DNA of 64,000 bases from Paramisgurnus dabryanus (GCF_030506205.2 NC_133343.1:45819901-45883900), one strand, 5' to 3'. Shown: positions 44,933-57,061, numbered from the stretch's first letter. Numbers and translations are program-made. The notes: generated from the letters alone by a model not told the origin.

Positions 44933-45245
44933 GGGATAGTTCACCCAAAAATAAAATTAGGGAAATTGACAATCTCCTGTTGTTACAAACTTGCATCATT
45001 TATTTGTGCTGATGAACACAAAGGAAGATATTTTGAGTAATGTTTGTAACCAAACTGATCAGAGGCCCCATTGACTTCCACAATAGGAAAAAGAATACTA
45101 GAAGTCAATGGGGCCTCTAATTGATTTGGTTACAAACATTACTCAAAATATCTTCCTTTGTGTTCATCAGAACAAAGAAATGTATCCAGGTGTGTAACAA
45201 CATTAGAGTGAGTAAATTATGACCATTTTGGGGGGAACTATCCCT
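44933..45245. mobile_element. 313-bp hairpin MITE, TSD TTAA
   Basis: It starts AGGGATAGTTCACCC and ends GGGGAACTATCCCT, flanked by TTAA (44929-44932 and 45246-45249). Most of its length folds back: AACACAAAGGAAGATATTTT, then GTAATGTTTGTAACCAA, then GGCCCCATTGACTTC, are mirrored on the other side. This is a very common fish repeat type. Confidence 0.88.
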
Positions 45246-45251
45246 TTAATT

Positions 45252-46640
45252 TAGAGGTGCCCAAACTAGGGCCAATGACCTTTAATTTGGCCAGTCATGC
45301 CACGTGAGATAAGGAAACATCATTGACGCAGATGTTCATATTTCTAATTAAACAGTTTTTAAAATGTAATTTTTTTAGTTTTATTTGTACATTACAAAAA
45401 TGTAAATTGAAATTAAATGCAAGGAATTAAAATGAATACATTTATTTTTAATGTACATGGATACTTGAAGGTGTGCATCACAAAACTCAACGAACTCAGG
45501 TACCCTGCACTATAGGCTAATAATGGGGAGGTCGAGGCAGTGGCACACAGACAAAGGAAAATGTAAATGTAAAAAGGATTGGCAAAATTATTTTCTCAGT
45601 TACCTTTGAAAATAAAACTGTATTAGTTATGCATAAACAGTAGTGCTGTGTTCAAAATATCGATACGAAGATACATCGTCATGAACGCCTGACGATGCGT
45701 GCATATATACAGAACCTTCCGTATCGATTCGTATGCACTTTTGATAGTAGCATGACGAATCGCTGTTGATCGAAAATACGCATATGACTCGCGGAATATG
45801 TAGAGTTAAAGGGACACAAGGCAGCATTTTTATGTTAATAAATCATCTTAGTAAGTCTGTATATGGTTAAATGACTCATTACATGACGAATGAAGACTCT
45901 CTCGCCCGCCCCTACCGTCTGTAGGAAGAATACCCCACTTGCAAGTTCGCTGTATCCGACCCGGTGTCCTTCAGTCTCGTATAGTCTTAGATATAGAACG
46001 CATTTACTCCCAGACACTAGGGGGAGCTAGTAGAGAAATAATACTCAGACTTGCCTTGTGTGCCTTTAAAGTTAAAGGGCTCATGGGTCTGCACAACTTG
46101 CAAACTTCTATTAAATACAGTAGTATTAGGTTTGACTGCATGTGTATACATATATTCATAGATATAGAATAATTAAATGAGAGACAAATATAATGCTTAG
46201 AGTAAGGCACTATATTTGTAAATCTGCTTTAAAAAAACATTATTTAAGTATTACTTAAAGTATTTCTACGAATTACCCCAAAAGCTAATAAATGAATGTC
46301 AAACACACAACAGTTACAACACTGCTTATTCAATGTATAATAAACAGATAATAATAATAATAATGTTACTAAATTCTGAACAAAATGTAATTCAAAATAT
46401 TATTGTATTGTGATGTGCATCGTATCGTGGCCTTGTATCGGGATATGTACCGTATCGGGAAATTGTTGGCAACAAAGTAATGTTTGCTTATTTATTTTTT
46501 AAATATGAGAAATTTATAAATTAGGAGAATCAGGGCAACTTTAATTTTAATATATAACACAGCAACATTTACTTTAAACTCTCGGCTCTTAGTCAGGTTG
46601 GATTTTTGGCCCTTGGTAGAAAAAAGTTTGGGCACCCCTG
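45252..46640. mobile_element. hAT-like element, 1389 bp
   Basis: The ends TAGAGGTGCCCAAACTAG and the complement of CAGGGGTGCCCAAACTTT match a hAT terminus. The flanks CTTTAATT (45244-45251) and CTTTAATG (46641-46648) agree at 7 of 8 bases. The left duplication overlaps the TTAA of the neighbouring MITE. The inside contains an ATCGATACGAAGATACATCG palindromic region, repeated ATCGTATCG words near 46419-46461, and a nested TTAA element. Confidence 0.8.
45810..46065. mobile_element. 256-bp TTAA-flanked MITE, nested
   Basis: It starts AGGGACACAAGGCAGCATTT, and its other end, GCCTTGTGTGCCT, is the complement. It is flanked by TTAA (45806-45809 and 46066-46069). It lies inside the hAT-like element at 45252-46640. 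Confidence 0.82.
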
Positions 46641-47118
46641 CTTTAATGTGCAAAAAAGTATATTTTAGACAGGCAGTAAAAGTTAAGAGAAAACAAAACA
46701 CAATTCTTTGTTTGTCTCTTAGTTGTACTGAGCAAAATTAAAGAAGCATAGGTTTTGGGCTTATTACTTTCAGGGCAACAAAAGATTCTACAAAGTTCTC
46801 CAGGCCTTTAAGGGCACCCTTACAAGAAAATTCTGTTGTCATTTACTCACCCTTATGTAGTTTCAATTCCATACACTTATGTTACTCTGTGGAACACAAA
46901 GAACGGTATTTCTATAATACCTAGTAAATAAACAGATTGAAAGATGAACAGAATGTAAGGTTTTACTCACAATATTGAAGATTAACATAATGGTAAATTG
47001 GTAAATAATGTTTATTTTAGGGTCCTCTGTCCCTTTAGTTGTTACACTATTGTATTTAAAATATTTTTCCAAGGTGGACTGGCCTGTTAATATAGGATTG
47101 TTTTTTTTATCTTTACAG
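46641..47118. other. AT-rich DNA with a degraded TTAA-family fragment
   Basis: At about 46808-46960 the text TTGTCATTTACTCACCCTTA, then CTCTGTGGAACACAAAGAA, resembles the interior of the AGGGATAGTTCACCC family. Nothing else is identified. Confidence 0.45.
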
Positions 47119-47315
47119 AACACATCTGTCATTAAATTGAACCCAGTCACCTTGGATTATGCCCAAAAGTGTGAGAATTAAAAGAAACTCACCAGAACTG
47201 TGATGGACTCCATTTCCACCTTAGAAAAAATGACAACATGCTCCGTCACAGGGAAAAAAGGGACCACTGGTGAACAAAGACAGAGTCCTGACAGAGAAAG
47301 TGAAGCTAGTAATAG
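47119..47315 (+). other. Candidate exon with a frame break
   Basis: It lies between TTTTTTATCTTTACAG and GTAAGC. The first 60 nt are open (SVIKLNPVTLDYAQKCEN) and then hit TAA. A second frame is open to the end (TRTVMDSISTLEKM and TTGEQRQSPDRESEASNR). The composition is protein-like in both halves, so it may be an exon with an indel or a decayed gene. No family is recognised. Confidence 0.3.
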
Positions 47316-47839
47316 GTAAGCATGTTACAATATTGTGAGTTTTGGGCAAATTATAGTTTACCAACTTGTTTACACAAATATTATTCTTTTTAACCATTAC
47401 ATTCCTATTCTAATGTCGCTTTTCCATTGCATAGTACCCCACGGTTTGGTTTAGTTTGGGTCGGGTCAGCTTACTTTTGGGAGCTTTTCCATTGGGTGCA
47501 GTACATAGTACCCGATACTTTTTTTCGTACCACCTCGGTTGGGGTTCAAAGCGACCCGAGCTGATACCAAACGTGACGCGAAAACACTGTAGATCACTGA
47601 TTGGTCTGAGAAAATCGCGTCATCCTATAATGTAGATTAGCTTTATCTGTGCTTGCTTGCGCCGTCTCGAGCAAACATGTTGTCATCTGTGCTCTGCTAT
47701 AAGTTCCCAAACTCCCTTTTAGCGATGAAAAACATCCACAAGTTGAGAATCAGGAACACCATAACAGTTTTTTCCAAACTTGCAGTTTTTGGCAGAACAT
47801 TCACATTGAGCACTTCAGCATTATATGCTTAAATGCAAC
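47316..47839. repeat. Partial TIR element starting GTCGCTTTTCCATTGC
   Basis: From about 47414 the text GTCGCTTTTCCATTGCATAG, then GGTCGGGTCAGC and GCGACCCGAGCTGATACC, is a repeat type I know from fish genomes. Its right end is not found before 47840. The rest is unremarkable. Confidence 0.45.
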
Positions 47840-48329
47840 TTCATTGAGGCTCAGCGGACCCAAGATAGCTAAACAGGGTCACCCCCCTTCCTAGTTTCCA
47901 CCTCGAGGAGGTTCCCAAGACCACCCCAATGACCAGACAGACAAGTATGTTACAATTAAAATACAGCTTTATTAAATATTTAAAAAGGTAAGGGGAATGG
48001 CAATTAAAAACAGTCTCTTCTTCTGATCTCCAGGACAACTCCCAGTGGAGCGGGGGCTAGGACTCCTTTTCAGAAGGGTTTCTACTACCCGTGGCGCCCT
48101 CCGCTTCTCCTGGAGGCAGAACAGGAAAAACAATTTTAGTGCTTCAATTTATGTTTTCTTCTACCTGCTACTGGTGAGGGTCTAAGAGATTTGCCCTTCT
48201 CTCGCCCCTTAGGATTACTGGCGAACTCCTCGGGCCTCCTCCCGGCCGGAACTAAGAGCAGAAGTGGAATATGTAACACGGGTGAGAGCTTCACACCGGG
48301 GTAAGTACTTTACCAGCTGGGACTGGGCA

Positions 48330-48790
48330 TTCCTCTTCAGGCTGTACTGGGAACAGAGGTCGGTTACGTCACACAGGTAAGGTATGCACACAGAGGCAAG
48401 TGGTTGCAGACACTGGGGCCTTACGTTCCTCTTCAGGGCATGCTAGAGACAGAGGTAAGTTCACCACACAGGTAAGATATTTCACACAGAGGTAAGATGC
48501 TTTCATAAACTGGGGCTTTACGTTCCTCTTCAGGGCGTGCTAGAGACCGAGGTAAGTTACACCACACAGGTAAGGTATTCACACAGAGGTAAGAGGTTTG
48601 CATAAACTGGGGTTTGACGTTCCTCTTCAGGGCGTGCTAGAGACAGAGGTAAGTTACACCACACAGGTAAGGTATTCACACAGAGGTAATAGGTTTGCAT
48701 AAACTGGGTTTTGACGTTCCTCTTCAGGGCGTGCTAGAGACAGAGGTAAGTTACACCACACAGGTAAGGTATTCAACACAGAGGTAAGAG
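48330..48790. repeat. Minisatellite of about 97 bp
   Basis: About five tandem units each contain TTCCTCTTCAGG, GCGTGCTAGAGACAGAGGTA and CACACAGGTAAG, starting near 48331, 48427, 48522, 48618 and 48717. The middle units are nearly identical; the first has diverged. Confidence 0.88.
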
Positions 48791-49391
48791 GTTTAATGGT
48801 TGTCTCACCCAACACTTTTCCCGGGGGCAGTGGACTTTCGGGGCGCCTGCTACACACAGGGAACGCCTGATGGACGCGTACGGGGCCTGAACGCTTCCCT
48901 AGTTCCCCTTTCCTCTCTGGTACTGGGGGTACTGAACTGGGGCGAACTCTTGAAGAGGCTCCGTACGAAGATGGTGGATGCGCATACAACTGCCCTCAAT
49001 AATGTCCACAGGGCCACACAATAGATGTCAAGCGCTTCTACTCACGCAGTTTCACCGATGTAATCCCCCACTGCCCTCACTCGGGGTCGGTACGGGCCGT
49101 CGCGGACGCACCGGAAGTCCTACTTTTCAGGTTGCCTTTTCCTTGCGCTGGTCTGACCACAACGCGTTGGTAACTTCCCACGGATTACACTGGACCGGGG
49201 GCGACACCTGTTTCTATAAGCACAGCACACACTGCAAGCTTTAGTGCACACACCCACAAAATATAGTTCAAAACTCACCCACAGCAGTCTTCACACATCT
49301 CACGTGACATAGGGAGTTACCCCACTCGGCCCAGGTCTCCCAGAGGGGAATTCGTTGGCACTATTTCCAGCACAAGAAGAAGAAGATAGTA

Positions 49392-51124
49392 ATCAGGGCT
49401 CGCAAAATTTTTTAATCCCTGTTAGCCCTTCGGGCAGGCACTCTTTCATTTTTGGTAGCCCGAAATGAATTCAAGTAGCCCGAATAAAAAATACACTGTT
49501 TAATGTAGAATATTGATAAATCCTGGATTTCCATGTAAGCCAACTATTTCTGCCCATCCCCAGCTAACAATTTGGTACCCAAAACGGTCCCCTAACATTA
49601 GTTTTTGGTTTCTAGAATGTTATTTTCCAAGGATTTGGTTTAATAGCAAGGAATGTTTTCTTAAAGAAATTAAACATTCCCCTAATGTTATTTTTAGGTT
49701 ATTTTAACGTTCCCCTAACGTTAGAATAATTGAATGTTATATTACTGAATCTTATATTATATGAATGTATTATAACACAGGTTATTTTTAATTTAATTTA
49801 ATATAATAAAATACCTCAACACATATTTAGATAACATGGTATTTTATCAAATATATAAACAACCAGTGACTTTAACACAATATAGAAGACTTAAAACAGA
49901 TATTTATTAAAAAGGAATAAAAATTTAATTCCCTTTAGGTTAACAGATCTTACCATAGCCGTTTATTTTCACTAGAATAATGTTAGACTCTGACGAAATG
50001 ACAAACACACATTCTATTCGCTTTAGGTAAACGTAATATCTTACCACTGCTGTTTAGTCACCTATCAAAAGCTTCTAACATCATATTCTCTTAAAGGAAT
50101 AGTCTACTCATTCTCAATATTAAACTATGTTATTACCTTAACTAAGAAGAGTTGATACATCCCTCTATCATCTTAGTGCGTGCACCTAAGCGCTGCAGCG
50201 CGCTGCTACACTTCGATAGCATTTAGCTTAGCCCCATTCATTCAATGGTACCACTCAGAGATAAAGTTAGAAGTGACCAAACACATCAACGTTTTTCCTA
50301 TTTAAGACGAGTAGTTATACGAGCAAGTTTGGTGGTACAAAATAAAACGTAGCGCTTTTCTAAGCGGATTTAAATGAGGAACTATATTGTATGGCGTAAT
50401 AGCACTTTTGGGAGTACTTCAACTCGCCTGAAAAATCCGATCCCCTTCTCCCTCTCATAATGGGAGAGGGAGAGTGTTACTGCGCCGAGTCGAAGTTCTC
50501 CCAAAAGTGCTGTTCCGCCATACAATATAGTTCCGCTTTTAAATCCGCTTAGAAAAGCGCTACGTTTTATTTTGTACCACCAAACTTGCTCGTATAACTA
50601 CTCGTCTTAAATAGGAAAAACTTTGATGTGTTTGGTCACTTCTAACTTTATCTTTGACGTGTCAAATCGATCGGAAATCACTCAAATCTATTTTCCTTCT
50701 CATATATTTAAGTTACTACCTGAAGAAAGAAAAAAGAAACGCTAAAACAATGTAAGTCTATGAAGTAATTTTTTTTTAAATGACTTGAGTTCACGCTGAG
50801 CACAAGAGCAGGCAGGTGCTTGTGAAGAGCGAAGCCGGCAGAAGCGCGTCCAGAGGGTCGCGCGCATTTCAGAAGTGCACATTAAAGGATGGGTATATTT
50901 ATGCTTTCACTTCATTTCCTGACAGTTTCACTTGTTACGTGAGGATAATGACTGACAAGAGGACACCGAAATACGTACAATACAATTACCTTACTAAATC
51001 TGAGACAAAGCAAAAACATTAAAATATTATTTCCTACCCAAGATAGCCCGACGGGCAGGGCAAAGATACATTTTGGTAGCCCGACAGGAATTCACAATAG
51101 CCCCGGGACGTCGGGCTAGCGATT
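49392..51124. mobile_element. hAT-like element with CAGGGCTCGCAAAAT end
   Basis: The left end is CAGGGCTCGCAAAATTTT. Near the right end TAGCCCGACGGGCAGGGC, then GGGACGTCGGGCTAGCGAT, mirrors the left TAGCCCTTCGGGCAGGC. The final bases of the right terminus seem lost. It is related to sequences inside the foldback element (31856-31898 and 32575-33110). It contains a large hairpin. Confidence 0.7.
50240..50660. repeat. Large hairpin, arms about 180 bp
   Basis: Two arms (about 50262-50437 and 50473-50655) are near-perfect reverse complements. They share AGAAGTGACCAAACACATCA, CAAGTTTGGTGGTACAAAAT, AAACGTAGCGCTTTTCTAAG and CTATATTGTATGGCG with their mirrors. The spacer carries a GAGAGGGAGA-type inverted pair. 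It is a common fish foldback repeat nested in the hAT-like element. Confidence 0.9.
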
Positions 51125-51880
51125 AATGTTGTCGTTGGATCTCCCCACCGCTCCACATACACCTCGCTCGGCTCACCCACACTTCTCTCATCCAGTGGGG
51201 CCGAACACTCGATCGATAAACTCACAATACAAATTAGAAACACAGGCTGGCATCAATAATACTCTGTATGGCAATGGTTGGGGTACTCACGTATGGTAGG
51301 ATGTATCCCCAGCAAGAGATCTCCATCTTGCCTTAAATACTAGCTCCTGGCTCGCCTACGTTTTCCTCCCCGTAGGGCCGTCACAATATAGCACGTTCAC
51401 AACACACTTCGAGTAAACCTTCCTTCGTAACACTTGCAAAGATTCGTTCTGTTACTCATATGTTCGTATATCCACAATACACCATGGTCCTTCCACTATT
51501 TACTCGATCTTGTCATGTAGTTCCAATAAGTTTGCTTTACCCAGTCACCTCTCCTCTCTACTCCTTCTGGCTTCACCGTAAATAGCTTCCGCTTTCTTCC
51601 CTAAGGTATCGGTTTCCAGCACCAACACAGGCCTGCACAGCAGCGATCAAACGCACCAAAAAGCACCCCTTTTGAGCTTGCAAAGCTCTTTTTATACTCT
51701 GCTTTTCCTCCTCAATGACCTATCAGCAATCGCTGTACTAATCGCCCACACCTGTGCGTAATATGGCCTGATTTTGCCCTTCGGGGAAACCCCGGAAATT
51801 CCGGTGTTCGGAAACAGTCGTCCGGGCGGAACCCATCTTCCCGACTTTTGGTTCCGCCCTTACAGATCGTCACCCGGTGA

Positions 51881-52209
51881 CATACCTGTATATGCCAGGG
51901 CCTGCGACAAGAACAGGTGTTTCATTATGCACATGCATAGTTCATCATAATCAATATTTAAAAGTTGTAATGCTAACCAAATTCTGCCATAACCACAAAA
52001 AATAAATAAACCCACACGATCATGGCTTCATAATCGGTCGTCGATGCCACATTCGAGTGGCCATTCCTACAAAGACCATACAACTAAAAACAGCTAATCC
52101 TGAAATTCAAAAAGAAAAAGTAAATGCTATCAAGAGAGACTGATGCTTGTACTGCTCTAATCTTTAATTTTGTATTATGCACATATAACAATGGACATGC
52201 ATAAAGACA

Positions 52210-52279
<70 letters not shown>

Positions 52280-52345
52280 ACATACACACACACTCAGATA
52301 TACAGTTGTTGTTGTATGGACAGCATTTTATTGATACTTGTTTTT
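51881..52345. other. Spacer with (CT)n tract
   Basis: No gene is seen. A (CT)n tract of about 66 bp lies at 52212-52277, followed by a short CACA run. Confidence 0.8.
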
Positions 52346-52620
52346 AGGGGCCAAGCCCGCAGGGCGGCAGGCCACTATTGAGTTTGATGGTTTTCTTATT
52401 AGGGGCCAAGCACCTATGGTGCTATGGCACCTATTGGTATTGTTAGTATTATTAGGGGTCAAGCACCGAAGGTGCTGAGACACCTATTGTAATTGTTAGT
52501 ATTTAGGGGTCAAGCACCGAAGGTGCTGAGACACCTATTGTAATTGTTAGTATTATTAGGGGTCAAGCACCGAAGGTGCTGAGACACCTATTGGAATTGT
52601 TAGTATTATTATTATTATTA
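52346..52620 (+). repeat. Five tandem hairpin modules at array B start
   Basis: Modules start at 52346, 52401, 52454, 52505 and 52558. Each has AGGGG(C/T)C, a stem-loop, a complementary 7-mer ending in CT, then ATTG and an ATT-rich tail. Inner stems are GCCC/GGGC in the first and AGCACC/GGTGCT in the others, with loops GCA, TAT or GAA. The last three are nearly identical and about 51-53 bp apart. Confidence 0.92.
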
Positions 52621-52877
52621 TCGTCCCATGGGAGTCTATGGCAGCCCTATGAACCGTACATAGGAAAATGATGAAATTTGGCACAGTTGTAGAGGTGGTC
52701 ATAAATAGTCATGTGACCAAAAATGGGGTCTCTAGCAATAACTCTATAGCGCCACCAGCAGTGAAAAAAATCAATGTTCAAACTGTTATAAATAGTGAAC
52801 CATTTGATCTATGAAAATTCTACTTAGTACACGTGATTGCTCTCATCCCGCTTATTGAATTTGATACTTTACAGTAA

Positions 52878-53830
52878 GGGTGGGTTGCACCAACAAGGAT
52901 TAAATTAAGCAGAGTTTAGAGCTAATCTAGGGTTTGTTGATCTCAGTTTAATTTTAATTCGAGTTGTGTTGCACCACTTAAATTTAAACACAGATTAACA
53001 AATCTTAGATTAAAACTTTAAACTGTATTAAACCCTTCATCTGCGATTTATTTTGTCCGCCATGTTGAATTTTCCGGTGTTAATAAACAGCAACAATGTT
53101 GACGTTGTCATTCAAAAAGGAAATAAACAGTTTATGCAGGCAAAGGTAATGTAATTTTTCATTATTTTGATTTTAAATCACCTACATACGCCGGTAGGCT
53201 AATCTAAAGGTCTGATTCATATAAAAACATTTGACAATCTTTTAAAACAACTGTATTGATTAACAGATCAGGAAATATTGTGACAGGAAATATCGCAAAG
53301 CTCAGATATTGTGATATAATGAAAAAGATGTGTCGACGCATTTGTCATGAAGCGCCACCATGTGTCCGTTCATTCACTGTCGTTCGCCTGACTGGAGCGC
53401 GCGTGACAGAGGAGAAGCACATACGAGCATCGCTTTCAGCGGTGCTGTTAATAATATTTTTGAGCCGCCAAACACACTTTGTTGAGACGTTATAATAAAC
53501 GCATCTTTGAATAGCGCCACCAAGCCCGCGGTATGTGTTTCTAATCATTCAACCAGACATTTAATTGTAAAAAAAAACTTATTTAAACCTCCTCATATGC
53601 AAGTTTAAAGTTAATCCCTCACTGAGATTTAAAACAGAGTTTAAAGTAATGGAGCAACAGGATTAAAGATAATCTAGATTTACTGTAAGATTTAAACCTG
53701 GATCAAAATGACAGTTTAAATTTAAACCTGTTTATTTTTAAACAGGTTTAAAGTTTGGTGCAACGGAATTATTAAATAAGCTTTGATTTAAACCAGATTT
53801 AGGCTTAATCCTTGTTGGTGCAACCCACCC
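52878..53830. mobile_element. PIF/Harbinger-type element, TSD TAA
   Basis: The ends GGGTGGGTTGCACCAACAAG and the exact complement are flanked by TAA (52875-52877 and 53831-53833). The other array B units show the empty site, ACAGTAAGACTCC (for example near 58827 and 62480). Internal AGATTTAAA/GTTTAAA words repeat near both ends. No transposase is seen. Confidence 0.94.
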
Positions 53831-54497
53831 TAAGACTCCACCCATTACAGTAACGGCCATTTTGAAATGTACAGTATTTAGTTTTTTCGCTACTCCTCCT
53901 TCAAATGTGGTTCAATTCTTATGAGATTTGGCACAGGTGATCTTTGGAGTGAGCCGCATAGAAATGACTGAACAGAATTTTGATATTTATCTTTGTTCAA
54001 AAGTAATAAATGCGCAAACTTAACGAGGTTGACGCAAAAATGGTTCTGAAGCTGTAGCTCGGTCATTCTTTGATCAATTGAAATGAAATTTGGTACACTT
54101 CATGTCGACCATGAACTTGGGGTCCATGCCAAATTTGGTGACAGCGCCACCTATGGGTAATGAGATAGGAAAATAGGCTATTTTTGCCCATAACTTCTGA
54201 ACTGTTTGTCAGAAAATTATGATCTTGATGTCTATGGATTGCTTACCTCATGCCGCATCTGTCGATGTGTATTATGCCGGGTTTGACCAAACCGCCTGTC
54301 CGCCATTTTGAAATTTGATATAAATTGTTATATTTTTTGAACTATTGGACATATCTGCGCAAAAATTGATAAGGAGCTTTGACATGATATCCTGAAGGTA
54401 CCTGAGAAGTCAGAAAACAGCGCCACCTAGGGTTTATAAACTAATTTGACATATGTTAATCCTTGTAGCTTTCTAATCTCTTTTCTGCTGCCTCATG

Positions 54498-54580
54498 AGC
54501 TGTGTCATCTGAGTGGCGCATCAAGTTAATCATATGTATTGAGATTCTGAGTTCCTGGGTTTGAATCCCACCTGAGTCAG
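54498..54580 (+). repeat. tRNA-like module in unit A
   Basis: A GAGTGGCGCATCAAG A-box-like sequence is followed about 45 nt later by GGGTTTGAATCCCA, a B-box-like sequence within a T-arm-like TGGG/CCCA stem. No complete cloverleaf forms, so it is a SINE-head-like relic and not a tRNA gene. Confidence 0.65.
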
Positions 54581-54688
54581 GTATTTTGTTCTTCCTCATC
54601 AGTTCTTCTCAACCTGTCTGTAGTTCAAATGTGTTCTATTTTTCCATGTTTGCTGTTTTTGCTCTGCATTGTGGTGGTTCTTGCTGTG

Positions 54689-55318
54689 CTTTCTGTGCTT
54701 TGTGTGCATGCTGTACTTTGGGAGTTTGCTGTGCTTTGTGTGCTGGTTGTGCTTTGTGTGCTTACTGTGCTTTGTGTGCTTGCTGTGCTTTGTGAGCTTG
54801 CTGTGCTTTGTGAGTTTGCTGTGCTTTGTGAGCTTGCTGTGCTTTGTGAGCTTGCTGTGCTTTGTGTGCTTGCTGTGCTTTGTGAGTTTGCTGTGCTTTG
54901 TGAGCTTGCTGTGCTTTGTGAGCTTGCTGTGCTTTGTGTGCTTGCTGTGCTTTGTGAGTTTGCTATGCTTTGTGAGATTACTGTGCTTTGTGTGCTTGCT
55001 GTGCTTTGCGTGCTTGCTGTGCTTTGTGTGCTTGCTGTGCTTTGCGAGTTTGATGTGCTTTGTGTAATTGCTGTGCTTTGTGTGCTTGCTGTGCATTGTG
55101 AGCTTGCTGTGCTTTGTGTGCTTGCTGTGCATTGTGAGCTTGCTGTGCTTTGTGTGCTTGCTGTGCTTTGTGTGCTTGCTGTGCTTTGTGTGCTTGCTGT
55201 GCTTTGTGAGCTTGCTGTGCTTTGTGTGCCTGCTGTGATTTGTGTAATTGCTGTGCTTTGTGTACTTGCTGTGCATTGTGAATTTGCTGTGCTTTGTGTG
55301 CTTGCTGTGCTGTGTGTG
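54689..55318 (+). repeat. 18-bp minisatellite, unit A (about 34 copies)
   Basis: The unit GTGCTTGCTGTGCTTTGT repeats with common variants GAGCTTGC and CATTGT. The period is a multiple of three, so several frames stay open on both strands (Thr-Lys-His-Ser-Lys-His on the minus strand, Leu/Val/Cys-rich on the plus strand). No start context, splice site or non-repeat domain supports coding. Confidence 0.95.
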
Positions 55319-56799
55319 CATTGCGCCGAAGGTGCTTGACCCCGTGTTGCTGCTTGCAGCTATATTTATTATTATTATTATTCTGCTTCTTCTTCTTCTT
55401 CTTAGCCATAGGCGTCTATGGCAGCCCTATGAACCGTACATAGGAAAATGATGAAATTTGGCACAGTTGTAGTGGTGGTCTTAAAAAGTCATGTGACCAA
55501 AAATGGGGTCTCTAGTACTAACTCTATAGCGCCACCAGCAGTTCAAAAATTCAATGTTCAAAGGGTTATAACTTCTGATCCGCTTGATCTATGAAAATTC
55601 TACTTAGTACACGTGATTGCTCTCCTCATGCTTGTTGATTTTAATACCTTACAGTAAAACTCCACCCATTACAGTAGCGGCCATTTTGAAATGTACAGTA
55701 TTTCATTTTTTCGCTACTCCTCCTTCAAATGTTGTTCAATTCTTATGAGATTTGGCACAGATGATCTTTGGAGTAAGCCGCATAGAAATGACTGAACAGA
55801 ATTTTGATATTTATCTTTGTTCAAAAGTAATAAATGCGCAAACTTAACGAGGTTGACGCAAAAATGGTTCTGAAGCTGTAGCTCAGTCATTCTTTGATCA
55901 ATTGAAATGAAATTTGGTACACTTCATGTGGACCATGAACTTGGGGTCCATGCCAAATTTGGTGACAGCGCCACCTATGGGTCATGAGATAATAAAATAG
56001 GCTATTTTTGCCCATAACTTCTGAACTGTTTGTCAGAAAATTATGATCTTGATGTCTATGGATTGCTTACCTCATGCCGCATCTGTCGATGTGTATTATG
56101 CCGGGTTTGACCGAACCGCCTGTCCGCCATTTTGAAATTTCACATAATTTGTTATATTTTTTGAACTATTGGACATATCCGCGCAAAAATTAGTAAGGAG
56201 CTTCGACATGATGTCCTGAAGGTACCTGGGAAGTCAGAGTACAGCGCCACCTAGGGGTTATAAACTATAACAGTTCTCATGGAACTGCTTATAACTTCTG
56301 AATACTTTGTCTGATATTAATTTCTTTGTGAAATTGTATTCACTGGTTTATGCCGATTGCAACGATGCCTCGTTTGTCATTTTCCAACATTCTGTTCATG
56401 TGTTATTGTAAAGCATATGGTAGATTATTTTTTCGCTACTCCTTTTACAAATGTTGTTTATTTTATGCCAGGTACTGCTCGTATAATGTTTGGAGCAATC
56501 CGCACAGAAATGACCGAACAGATTTTTGATATTCTGTTCTCTTTCTTAGAAATACCACTCCAAAGTTGACCGTGCCTGTGACGTTGTCTATTTGTCATAG
56601 TAAATTAATGTGACTGTATATTACATTGTATAGCATTACTATACAGAATGATGTTCTTGTCTTCAATCTCATTTGAGCTTTTTGATTCCCATATACATTG
56701 TATTTCTGATAGTTCTGCTCTGCACTGTCAGTTCTGCATCTGTGTTGATTGGCACACGTCAATCCTTGAAGCACCTAAGCTGTTTTTTGCTGCCCTTTG

Positions 56800-56880
56800 A
56801 GCTGTGTTAGCTGAGTTGCGCATCTGGTTAACCACATGCCATGAGATTCTGAGGTCATGGGTTCAAACCCCATGTGCAGT
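56800..56880 (+). repeat. tRNA-like module 1 in unit B
   Basis: GAGTTGCGCATCTGGTTAAC (A-box-like) and CATGGGTTCAAACCCCATG, a perfect 6-bp T-arm with a seven-base loop. It is the best preserved T-arm in the array. The acceptor stem does not pair. Confidence 0.65.
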
Positions 56881-57061
56881 GATATTTTGTCTTAACTTTT
56901 TTCTCACTTAAGTTTTGTGATTTTCATACAATACATTGTATTTCAGTTATTTGTGCTCTCTGTTGTTATTTCTGCACGTTTGGTAATTGCTGGATATCAA
57001 TGTTTACAGCTCTAAATCTCTATTCTATAGCTTGGACACACCAACTCAGTGGTTTAATCGT

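Larger units (their letters stand above)
47840..51880 (-). mobile_element. Probable solo LTR, split by a hAT-like element
   Basis: On the minus strand a CCGGGTGACGATCTG-type start near 51880 is followed by a GC-rich upstream region, then GAGTATAAAAAG (TATA box, about 51688-51699). Far downstream is AATAAA at 47968-47973. That is LTR-like U3-R-U5 order. It is interrupted by the element at 49392-51124 and contains a 97-bp tandem repeat. I see no coding region, PBS or PPT, and neither boundary nor duplication could be fixed, so this remains probable only. Confidence 0.45.
52621..55366 (+). repeat. Array B unit A (with Harbinger insertion)
   Basis: A complete unit: conserved start, paragraphs with GCGCCACC at about 52749, 54144 and 54420, tRNA-like module at 54498-54580, minisatellite at 54689-55318 and terminal hairpin. 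A 953-bp Harbinger-type element sits in the first third. Confidence 0.88.

Noticed and set aside
49392..51124. Clean 8-bp duplication for this hAT-like element
   Set aside because: The left flank ATAGTAAT is not matched on the right, where the terminus appears truncated.
54629..55339. Plus-strand Leu/Val/Cys-rich ORF of 236 codons resembling a membrane protein
   Set aside because: It is a translation of the 18-bp minisatellite, and other frames of the same DNA are open as well.
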